The notes below the pieces were generated by a model. The model saw nothing but the letters and a program-made list of their open reading frames with translations, searched no databases and was not told the origin of the DNA. The translations under genes and the position numbers were made by a program. This document shows, piece after piece, positions 23,432-33,500 of a DNA stretch of 64,000 bases (positions within the stretch are counted from its first letter, which is position 1; each line of letters starts with the position of its first letter). Origin of the DNA: F1-80-MAGs062 sp046345315. GTDB lineage: Bacteria > Planctomycetota > Planctomycetia > Planctomycetales > Planctomycetaceae. The stretch lies in the NCBI GenBank assembly GCA_046345315.1, contig JBKDKA010000091.1:11615-75614 (forward strand), given 5' to 3'.

Positions 23432-26140
23432 ATGATGACTGAACCGGCGGTACACCTGCTCATCGTCGATGGCAGCGCAGACGATCGAGCGTGCATCCGG
23501 CGGATGCTGGAAGTCGTTCCGAAACATCGATTCACATTTTCAGAGGCTGAAACGGGCAAGGATGCGATGCGTTTCACAGCATCTCAGGTTCAAGGTCCGG
23601 TCAGCTGCATACTGATGGCTGAGCATCCGGGTGACATGAATGCCGGCGATTTCCTGAGCGCCGTTTCGGGTCATTCCGCTCTGACCCCATGTGCCGTTGT
23701 CGTACTGACAGACGGGGATTCCGAAATGGTCCCTGCGATGCTGCAAGCAGGTGCTCAGGACTGTCTGATCAGAGAGTCCCTGTCGACGGAAACACTCAAC
23801 CGCGCTGTTGAGAACGCAATTGTGCGACATTCGATACTGTCGGAACAACGAGCAACGAAACACGAGATGCGTGAAGGTGATGCGCATTTCCGAGCGATTC
23901 TTGAAGTGGCACCGGATGCCATGGTGATCGTGGATCAGCACGGCATCATTGTGCTGGTGAATTCTCTCACGAAAGTGATGTTCGGATATGCAGAAAGCGA
24001 ACTGATCGGAGAACATGTGGAGATGCTGATGCCACAGCAGCTTCGTGAAAGTCACGTGAACTATCATCTCGCGTACTCGACACGACGAGAACATCGAGAA
24101 GACGGCAGTAATCTTGAGCTGACAGGGCTGAGAAAAGATCGCAGTCAGTTTCCAATTGAAGTCAGCCTGAACCCGATTGAAACGACTCAGGGGGTGCTGA
24201 TCTCAAGTGCCATCCGTGATGTCACGCATCGAAAGCAGGTGGAAGATCGACTTCGACGGAGTGATGCTCAGCTGCGGTTCATCATGGATTCAATGCCGCA
24301 GAAGATCGGAACAGCGACCCCGGAAGGCGAGGTTGACTACTACAATCCTCAGATGTCTGAATTCACCGGTCTGTCGTTCGATGAATTGCAGGCGTGGGGC
24401 TGGACACAGTTCATTCATCCCGATGACGTTGATGAACACATCCGAATCTGGAAGAACTCTGTTCAGTCCGGTGAGATATTCGAGTTCGAAAGTCGTTTTC
24501 GGCGCTTCGACGGTGAGTACCGATGGCATTTCACTCGTGCTCTGCCGATGCGGGACCCGAGTGGAAAGATTGTCATGTGGGTCGGTTCAAACACTGACAT
24601 TGATGACATCAAAAAGGCCGAAGCTGCACTGCAGATTTCCGAAGTGCGATATCGAAGGCTCTTTGAAGCCGCGAAAGATGGCATCCTGATTCTCGACTTC
24701 TCGACGGGCCGGATCGTCGATTCGAATCCGTTCATGAGTGATCTTCTGGGATACACTCATGAAAACTTTTTGAAGAAAGAACTCTGGGAGATCGGTCTCT
24801 TTCAGGACAAAAATGCCAACGAGGCGGCGGTCCGAAGTCTTCAGGAAACCGGTTATCTTCGTTATGAGCATCTCCCCCTCGAGTCAAAAACAGGGCTGGC
24901 GGTCGAAGTGGAGATCGTTGCAAATGCGTACAACGAAGCCGATCACCAGGTGATCCAGTGCAACGTTCGAGATATTACAGAACGCAGTCGGCTGGAAAAA
25001 CTTCTGCAGGCACAGGCAAAAGAGCTTGAGAATCTGCATCTCAGGAAAGATGAGTTTCTTGCGATGCTGAGTCATGAGCTGCGAAGCCCGCTGGCTCCTA
25101 TTGCGAATGCCATTCAGCTCATGAGTCTGCAGCAGGATACGGAATCACGGACACAGCAGCAGGCTCGCAACATTATCGAGCGTCAGCTCGGCAAACTGCA
25201 GCATCTGGTCGATGATCTGCTGGAGGTATCTCGCATCACTTCCGGGCGAGTGCAGTTGCGTCGAGAGTGGGTCGCTGTCAACGGGATCGCCCAGGGGGCT
25301 GTAGAAACAGTTCGACCGCTGATGCAGCAGAGGCGTCACGAGCTTCAGGTAATGCTGCCGACGACCCCAATGCTGCTGTATGCAGATGCTGCTCGACTGG
25401 AGCAGGTTGTCATTAATCTGCTGACCAATGCTGCGAAGTATACTGAGGAAGGTGGTCGTATCTCATTGAGTGTGGCCCGAGAGAAGAATGAATGTGTCAT
25501 TCGTGTGCGGGATACCGGAGTGGGAATTTCTCCGGCACTTTTGCCGAACGTATTCGATCTGTTCACTCAGGCTGAACGTTCACTCGATCGATCACAGGGA
25601 GGCCTTGGAATCGGCCTGGCGCTGGTTCAGAGACTGACAGAGCTTCATGGAGGCACGGTTGAAGCGCACAGCCGTCTCGGCGAGGGAAGTGAATTCGTGG
25701 TCCGACTTCCCCTGCAGGCGGACGGCTCTCATCCCGTTGAGACGGCTGTGATCAGTGCTCGAAATTCGAATCGTCCGCTTCGAATTCTGGTCGTGGATGA
25801 CAACGTCGATACGGTGCTTGGATTCTCCCTGCTGCTGAAAGCGCAGGGGCATGAAGTCCGCACGGCATACAATGGACTGGATGTCGTGAGAACCGCAGCT
25901 GAATTTCATCCGCACGTCATCATGCTGGACATCGGTCTTCCCGGTTTGAATGGCTATGAGGTTGCGAAACTCATTCGCGGTCAGCCCTTCGGATCAGACA
26001 TGACTCTGATTGCACTGACGGGCTATGGACAGGATTCAGATCGACGCACATCCACCGCTGCGGGATTCAATTATCACCTGGTCAAGCCAGCTCGGTTCGA
26101 ACAGCTGCTGCAGATTCTGTCGACTGTGGAAGGAGATTAA
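23432..26140 (+). CDS. Multi-PAS hybrid histidine kinase
   Basis: 902 residues, no membrane span. Domains in order: receiver-like (about 6-125), three PAS/PAC modules (about 150-265, 275-395, 400-520), HisKA with phospho-acceptor His548 in MLSHELRSPL, HATPase (about 640-755, with NLLTNAAKYT and GLGIGLALV), and a C-terminal receiver (about 778-895) with Asp833 in VIMLDIGLPG. The N-terminal receiver-like domain has an acidic VDGSADD pocket but Ala63 where the phosphorylated Asp should be (CILMAEHPGDM), so it is probably a pseudo-receiver. The signal is unknown; cytosolic redox or ligand sensing by PAS is typical. A single-receiver MpsC fusion protein is encoded next. Confidence 0.93.
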   Translation: MMTEPAVHLLIVDGSADDRACIRRMLEVVPKHRFTFSEAETGKDAMRFTASQVQGPVSCILMAEHPGDMNAGDFLSAVSGHSALTPCAVVVLTDGDSEMVPAMLQAGAQDCLIRESLSTETLNRAVENAIVRHSILSEQRATKHEMREGDAHFRAILEVAPDAMVIVDQHGIIVLVNSLTKVMFGYAESELIGEHVEMLMPQQLRESHVNYHLAYSTRREHREDGSNLELTGLRKDRSQFPIEVSLNPIETTQGVLISSAIRDVTHRKQVEDRLRRSDAQLRFIMDSMPQKIGTATPEGEVDYYNPQMSEFTGLSFDELQAWGWTQFIHPDDVDEHIRIWKNSVQSGEIFEFESRFRRFDGEYRWHFTRALPMRDPSGKIVMWVGSNTDIDDIKKAEAALQISEVRYRRLFEAAKDGILILDFSTGRIVDSNPFMSDLLGYTHENFLKKELWEIGLFQDKNANEAAVRSLQETGYLRYEHLPLESKTGLAVEVEIVANAYNEADHQVIQCNVRDITERSRLEKLLQAQAKELENLHLRKDEFLAMLSHELRSPLAPIANAIQLMSLQQDTESRTQQQARNIIERQLGKLQHLVDDLLEVSRITSGRVQLRREWVAVNGIAQGAVETVRPLMQQRRHELQVMLPTTPMLLYADAARLEQVVINLLTNAAKYTEEGGRISLSVAREKNECVIRVRDTGVGISPALLPNVFDLFTQAERSLDRSQGGLGIGLALVQRLTELHGGTVEAHSRLGEGSEFVVRLPLQADGSHPVETAVISARNSNRPLRILVVDDNVDTVLGFSLLLKAQGHEVRTAYNGLDVVRTAAEFHPHVIMLDIGLPGLNGYEVAKLIRGQPFGSDMTLIALTGYGQDSDRRTSTAAGFNYHLVKPARFEQLLQILSTVEGD

Positions 26141-26146
26141 TGGGCT

Positions 26147-26169
26147 CCCACAGAACCGGGACAGTCGCT
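26147..26169 (+). repeat. Half copy of palindromic repeat (left arm)
   Basis: cccacagaaccgggacagtcgc lies just after the kinase stop codon; the matching right arm is not present downstream. It shares the unusual agaaccg/cggttct variant with the half copy at 23100. Confidence 0.55.
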
Positions 26170-26320
26170 TTGACAACTCGACATCGCCGGTGAACACGGC
26201 CTGGCAGGAGCTTCACCCTTCCGCCCTGCAGATTTGATTGTTGTCCAACTTCACTACGTGTCTCCAATCGGCATCATCAGTGAAATCACTGAAACCTGTT
26301 TTATTCCGGAAAGCATTCCC

Positions 26321-27178
26321 ATGCCCGTCGAAAATTCACTGCGTGTGCTGATCGTTGACGACAATCGCGACGGCGCCGATGCGCTCGGACTGCTGCTGGA
26401 GGAACTTGATCACCAGGTGCACGTCACCTACGGCGGACTTCAGGCGCTCGATGTCGCCACCGCCTTTCGACCTGACCTGGTGCTTGTCGATCTGCTGATG
26501 CCAGGAATGGATGGTTGCACGCTCGTCGCTCGTCTTCGCCAGCTGTCAGGATTTTCAAAGACGAAGATTGTTGCTGTCACCGGACAGAAAGGCGATGAGC
26601 ACAAAGCAATGGCATTGCAGGCCGGCTGTGACCTTGTGCTGTTCAAGCCAGTTACGCTCGCTGCTGTCAGGATGGTACTGGACAACATCATTCCTGCGGT
26701 CACTTTTACAAAAACTCCGATCAGGAACATCATCTCCGATTTACCGTCGGACACTGAGCGTCGGCTGCCGATTGGTGAGGCTCGCAGGCTGCGTGCTGAG
26801 CGTCCATCAAAGAGCCTGACTCAGGCGGAAAGTGAAGCGGCCATCTGCGATGGTATTGTTCGTTTTCAGGACGAATACCTTGGGTGGCGCTCTGAGAGAA
26901 TTCACGCTCATCTCATCAAAGACATCCTCATTGTGCGAATTCTCGGTGTCCTGACGCTCGCGGAGCGACAGCTCGGCAAGTCGCTCTCTCCGGAAAAGGG
27001 CAGAGACCTCATCAAGCAGACTCGCAGACAGCTTCTGGAACTGGCACGTCCCATGCTCGAGTCGCTGGTTCATGAGGCATCCGGAGTCAAAGTGCGAAGC
27101 ATGCATCACGATATCAGCACAGTGACGGGCGAAGAAGTGGTCGTCTTCTCTCTCTCGGATTCGCCCAGATTTGAGTGA
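26321..27178 (+). CDS. Response-regulator receiver fused to MpsC-like (DUF2294) domain
   Basis: 285 residues. An N-terminal CheY-like receiver (about 6-125) has the acid pair Asp13-Asp14, phospho-acceptor Asp57 in LVLVDLLMPGMDG, Thr/Lys switch residues in AVTGQKGDE and LFKPV. A linker leads to a complete DUF2294 domain (about 165-285) with SLTQAESEAAICDGI, RFQDEYLGW, EKGRDLIKQTRRQL and MHHDISTVTGEEVVVFSL. The same domain occurs alone at 8765-9157. The upstream hybrid kinase is the probable phosphodonor. A receiver with DUF2294 as output is unusual. ATG 26321 is chosen because upstream in-frame residues do not fit a receiver start. Confidence 0.88.
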   Translation: MPVENSLRVLIVDDNRDGADALGLLLEELDHQVHVTYGGLQALDVATAFRPDLVLVDLLMPGMDGCTLVARLRQLSGFSKTKIVAVTGQKGDEHKAMALQAGCDLVLFKPVTLAAVRMVLDNIIPAVTFTKTPIRNIISDLPSDTERRLPIGEARRLRAERPSKSLTQAESEAAICDGIVRFQDEYLGWRSERIHAHLIKDILIVRILGVLTLAERQLGKSLSPEKGRDLIKQTRRQLLELARPMLESLVHEASGVKVRSMHHDISTVTGEEVVVFSLSDSPRFE

Positions 27179-27525
27179 CCACAGAATTTCCCCGCCGATG
27201 TCTTGTTTCTGTCACTCTGGTCTGTGTCGGTCACCATTGAACTGTTTCGGTCACCATCGAAGAGGAGTGCGACAGGAATCCGACATCCGTGCAGATCCAG
27301 ACCCATGGCGTCCTCGCCTGCTGATGCGCAACTGCAGATCAATGTGGATGCGGAAGCCAGATCTGGTTCTGCCGGATGTCACTCAGGGCTGCCCAGTCTG
27401 TTGTTTCAGTACTTTCTCTCGCGCCGTCCTTTTCCCGCGCATCAGACGTTGTATGTGCTCGTTCCTGTGGCGGGGAAACGGATCGACCGCCGCCAGCACT
27501 ATTCGAAATCAGAGAGCCCCCCGGA
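27179..27525. other. Intergenic region before ndvB
   Basis: 347 bp without a supported gene. The short direct repeat tcggtcaccat occurs at about 27228 and 27249. The ndvB frame is open upstream to 27376 but the added residues are low-complexity and unlike the family, so they are treated as noncoding. No promoter was convincing. Confidence 0.4.
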
Positions 27526-30500
27526 ATGCGACTGACACAGTTTTCAGAACGTCTGAATCGAATGATGCATTGGCCAACGACAAAGTGCCATGCGACACAT
27601 TCACCATCCCCGGAGAAACCTCCGCTTCGTGCTGAACTGCTCAACGTTGATCAGCTCGAACGCCACGCGCGCAGTATCGCCTCTGCACACGGGCTTTCCA
27701 CCGGGGTTGTGCCGGACAAACTTCTGCCTCGACTGGCAGAAAATGAAATCGTACTGGTGAATACATACGATCTGGTGACGGCAGCGGCTGCCAGAAACAG
27801 GAGAATCGCCCCGGCAGCTGAATGGCTGCTCGACAACTTCTATCTGATCGAGGAACAGATTCGATCCACGCGCCGGCTTCTGCCGCGATCGTACAGCAGC
27901 GAATTGCCGGGAATTGCCTCTGGTCCAGGATCAGACTTTCCGCGAGTTTACTCAATCGCACTGGAACTCATTGCTCACACAGACGGCCGCATGGACTGCG
28001 CGAGTCTGACGGGATTCCTGACTGCCTATCAGTCTGTAGTGCCGTTGAAACTCGGTGAGCTCTGGGCCATGCCGCTGATGCTGCGACTTGCGCTCATCGA
28101 GAATCTTCGTCGAGTTGCAGTGCGGATCGCTCAGGGACGTTGTGATCGAGATCAGGCCAGTGACTGGGCGGAACAGATGATTCGCACCGTCGAGCAGAAG
28201 CCAACCGATCTTGTGCTGGTTCTTGCAGATATGGCCAGAGAAAGCCCGCCTCTGACTGGTGCTTTTCTTGCTGAACTGACTCGACATCTTCAGGGGCAGA
28301 ATCCGAGTTTCGCGTTCGCGGGCAGCTGGCTTGAACAGCGTCTGAGTGATCAGGGGCAGACCACAGAGCAGCTCATTCTGGCAGAAGGGCAGGCTCAGGC
28401 TGCGGACCAGGTCTCGATTGGAAACAGCATCACCAGTCTGAGATTTCTCGCGGTCAACGACTGGCGCCGATTTGTCGCCGACCAGAGCCTTGTTGAACAG
28501 ACACTCACCGGCGATCCGTCCGGCATTTATTCTCGAATGGATTTTGCGACTCGAGATCGATATCGACACGCAGTCGAAGCGATCGCGCGACGATCCAGCT
28601 GCACTGAATACGACGTGGCTCGAAGAGCCGTCCAGCTGGCTGAGGCTGAGTTAAAGGACCACAACGATCCGAGGATGCATCATGTCGGATATTTTCTTAT
28701 TGATCAAGGGCGTCCGGCACTCGAACGTCTGGTGCAGATGCGCCTGACAGCCGGCGTCATCGTGGAGAAGTTTCGCCGACGACATCCGCTGACTATCTAT
28801 GTCTCTGTCATCACTGTTCTGACGATGTTCATTCTGGTGACGTTTCGAAAGATCAATGGCGATCCGGAACTTCGACTCTGGTCAGCCTGCCTTCTGGCCA
28901 TTCCGGTGCTGATGTGTGCTGTTCAGCTTTCCATCGGAGTTGTTCACTGGCTGATGACGCGGCTGATCAGTCCGCAGGCACTTCCAAGGATGGATTTTCT
29001 GGAGGGAATTCCGGCCGAGCATCGGACTCTGGTAGTTGTTCCGACAATGCTTTCAAACGCCTCAGCAGTCGAACGCCTGCTTGAAGGTCTGGAGATCCGA
29101 TACCTCGCCAATCGTCAGTCGAATCTGCATCTGGCGCTGCTGACGGATCTTGAAGACGCAGCGGAGATGACCTGTCCGGGTGATGCGGCGCTGATCGAGC
29201 AGGTCAGTGATGGCATTCGTGAGCTGGCATTGAAATACAATGAAGATCGGACGGACATTTTCTTTCTGATGCACCGCGACCGTCGGTGGAATCCGCAGGA
29301 AGCTGTCTGGATGGGATACGAACGCAAACGTGGAAAACTTGCCGACCTGAATGCTGCTCTGCGGGGGGCAACCGACCGCTTCTCACATGTCGTCGGTAAT
29401 CTTTCTGCGCTGCAGCAGGTTCGCTATGTCATCACACTGGATACGGACACTCAGTTACCTCGCGACTCCGCACGCGACATGGTCGCCGCGATGGCGCATC
29501 CGCTGAATCGACCGGTGCTTGGCGAATCAGGCGAACATGTGATTCAGGGCTACACGATACTGCAGCCACGAGTGGGCGTGAGTCTTCCGAGTGCATATCG
29601 ATCGTGGTTTGTGCGCCTGATGGGCGGAGACGCCGGCGTCGACCCCTACACAAGAGTTGTTTCCGACGTCTATCAGGACATGTTCGCTGAAGGTTCGTTC
29701 ATCGGGAAAGGGATCTACGATGTCGATACCTTCGATCGGCGGTGCGGAGACTTTCCTGAGAATCGCATACTGAGCCATGATCTGCTGGAAAGCTGCTACT
29801 GTCGATCAGCGCTGCTCACGGACGTTGTTCTGTATGAAGACTATCCATCAAGCTACACGGCAGACGTCAGCCGACGACATCGCTGGATGCGAGGTGACTG
29901 GCAGATTGCCGCATGGCTCATGCCGCGAGTTCGCAGTCTTGCCGCTGACTACGTCGGAAATCCGATTTCATCGCTTTCCAGATGGAAGATCCTCGACAAC
30001 CTGCGACGCAGTCTCGTTTCAGCATCGATGCTGGCCGTTCTGCTGGTGACCTGGATCGTTGCTCCGTTATCGACTGCGTTTCTGGTCACAATCTGTATCG
30101 TATCCGTGGTCACGCTGCCGGTCGTTCTTTCATCGGTCACCGGAATGCTCATCAAGCAGACTGACGTGCCCCTGCGAACACATGTCGTGACGGCAGCTGC
30201 TGCAACAGTGCGGCCATTTGCACAGTGCCTCTTTACTCTGACCTTTCTGCCTTACGAAGCCTGCATCAGCCTGGACGCGATTCTGCGAACCCTGATTCGA
30301 GTGCACTGGACGAGGTCGCGACTGCTCGAATGGAAGACATTCAGTGACACCAACCAGAGTGTTCGCTCTGATATGCGGGGATTCTTCCGAGAAATGATGG
30401 CTGCACCAGCAGTCTCATTGTTCACATCAGTCACTCTTCTGTTGACGAATCCGTCTTCACTGATGATTGCCGCTCCACTGCTGCTGCTCTGGATCGCATC

Positions 30501-33500
30501 TCCAGCCATCGCATGGTGGCTGAGTCGTCCGATCCTGACGAAGCCCACAGACCTGAAACCCGAACAGCTGCAGTTTCTCAGAAAATGCTCCCGAAAAACC
30601 TGGCGATACTTCGAAACCTTCGTCACCGAAGAAGACAACTGGCTGCCTCCCGACAATGTGCAGATGAACCCCGATGAGGTCGTCGCTCACAGGACCAGTC
30701 CGACGAACATCGGAATCGCTCTGCTGGCCGATCTGGCTGCCCATGATTTTGGATATATCTCTGTCGGATGCCTTCTGGATCGGACTCAGAAAACCTTCGG
30801 CACGATGAACCGAATGGAACGCTATCGAGGCCATCTGTTCAACTGGTACGACACGCGAACGCTGATCCCGCTGGCTCCCCGTTATGTCTCCACCGTCGAC
30901 AGCGGAAACCTTGCCGGTCAATTGCTTGTTCTTGGCAGTGGAATGCGACAGATGCTGGATGAAGATCTGCTGTCGAGTCATCTCTGCTGTGGTCTGGCCG
31001 ATACGCTCAGCGTAGCTCTCGAGATGTCACAGGATTCGCCAATGATGACTTCCGGGCGAATCACCTCAACCGGGAGCCCACCGCAGATCGACTCCGAGAT
31101 CATTCGTCTGGTGCAACGTCAGCGAGAAGATCTCGAACGCTGTTCCACTCAGATACCTGTCGTATTTCATCTGCTGAGCAGACTGGTCATCGAGTCTGCT
31201 GACACGCTTGGCCGGGTGTCGGTCTGCGAACATCCGGAGTTCAGCTGGTGGCTGAGTGCTTTTGTACGCTCCTGCAGTGATCACATTCAGGAAATTCAGC
31301 AACTGGCCGCGTGGGCGATATTGCCGCCACTGGAGAGTCCGAACGGAATCGTTACCCGCGAGCAGGAACAGCGACTGAGTGAAATTGACCGTCTTCTTTC
31401 TCTGCTGAATGATCATCCATCCCCTCGAGGCGTTCTTCAGCTGTCGGGGTTGCTGTTGCCGATTGTCGATGCTGCGATCACCGAACAGTCTGCATCGTCA
31501 GGCACTGATAATGAGGCCGGTTGTGGAGCTCTGGAATGGCTGCGCCAGCTCCATCATGCGGTCACCTGTTCGTCGCAGTCGACTGCAACGAGAATTCAGT
31601 GCCTCGAAAGCGTGGCAGAACAGTGCTCCGAGTTCGCAGAGATGGACTTCGAGTTCCTTCACAACAAGTCACGAGACCTGTTCGCGATCGGATTCAACGT
31701 CAGCGAAAACCGAATCGACAGCGGCTGTTACGATCTGCTTGCATCGGAATCGCGGCTGGCAAGCTTCGTTCTGATCGCTCAGGGGCACTTCAGTCAGGAA
31801 CACTGGTTCGCGCTGGGGCGGCTGCTGACCAGTGCCAGTGGAGCACCGGCGCTGCTCAGCTGGAGCGGTTCCATGTTTGAATACCTGATGCCGAAGCTCG
31901 TCATGCCAAGTTACGAAGGGACATTGCTTGATCAGACCTGTCGAGCCGTCGTTCGCAGGCAGATGAACTACGGCCGGCAGCGTGGGGTTCCCTGGGGCAT
32001 TTCGGAGTCCGGCTACAATCTGCTCGATCGCAGTCTGAACTACCAGTATCGTGCGTTTGGTGTGCCCGGTCTGGGGCTCAAGCGAGGACTCGCGGAAGAT
32101 CTGGTTATCGCACCGTATGCCACGTCACTGGCGCTGATGGTGGAACCGGAATCGGCCTGCCAGAATCTTGAACGACTGGCTCGAGAAGGGCGTGAGGGCG
32201 CCTATGGTTTCTTTGAGGCCGTGGACTACACTCCCTCGAGACTTCCGCCGGGAATGAACAGCATCACGATCAGGCAGGTGATGGCTCATCATGCAGGAAT
32301 GAGCCTGTTGGCCATGGTCTATCTACTGCTCGATAAACCGATGCAGAGACGATTTTCGGCTGATCCGGCCTTTCGGTCCGTTGATCTGCTGCTTCATGAA
32401 CGAGTACCCCGCGGTGCTGTTCCTGTGTTTCCGCATGCGATTGAAGCCCGAGCAACTCGCAGCGCGTCTGCCGAAGAAGCCGGAACCATGCGAGTCTTCA
32501 GCGACCCGAACGGCCCTGTTCCTGAAGCTCATCTGCTTTCCAATGGACAGTACCACGTCGTGATCACGAGTGCAGGCGGGGGGTACAGTCGCTGGCGAGA
32601 CCTTGCCGTGACTCGCTGGCGCGAAGATGCAACTCGTGACTGCTGGGGAACCTTCTGCTTTCTGCGTGATGTGGAGAGCGGAAACGTCTGGTCAACGGCC
32701 TGGCACCCCACAGGCCGCGTCTCAAAGCAATATGAGGCGATCTTTACGGAAGCCCGTGCGGAGTTTCGACGAAGTGATGAACAGATCGAGACTCACGCTG
32801 AGATCAGTGTATCTTCCGAGGATGATCTGGAACTTCGACGAGTTACTCTCACCAATCGTTCGGAGCGAAGCCGTACGATTGAGGTCACGAGCTATGCTGA
32901 AGTTGTTCTTGCGACGCAGGCGCAGGACGAGTCGCATCCGGCCTTCAGCAATCTTTTCGTACAGACCGAAATTGTACAACCTCAGAACGCGCTGTTCTGT
33001 ACTCGTCGTCCACGATCTGCTGAAGAACACCCACCCTGGATGATTCACATGATGACGGTCGGAGGAACCAGTCCGAACAGTTCCGTGAACGAATATGTTG
33101 CAGAAAGCATTGTAAGTTACACTCCGTCATTCGAAACGGATCGGATGCGATTCATCGGACGAGGTCGAAGTCTCTCGTCACCGGCAGCCTTCGATGAGCG
33201 GACACCACTTTCGAATACGGTTGGCTCAACTCTTGATCCGATTGTCAGCATTCGACATCAGGTCGTCATTCATCCGGGAGAATCTGTTCGTATCGATATT
33301 GTGACCGGCGTTGCAGAAACACGAGCCGGCGTTCAGGTGATGGCGGAGAAATACAGCGACCCAAGTCTTGCGGACCGCGTTTTCGAACTCGCCTGGACGC
33401 GTGGGCCAATCATGCTGCAGCAGCTGAATGTTTCCGAAGCTGACGCTCAGGCCTTCGGCAGACTTGCCGGTTCTGTGATCTTCGCTTCAGCACTGCGACG

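Noticed and set aside
27203..27535. 110-residue frame before ndvB
   Set aside because: Low-complexity, Ser/Arg-rich translation, no family features and overlap with the likely ndvB start.
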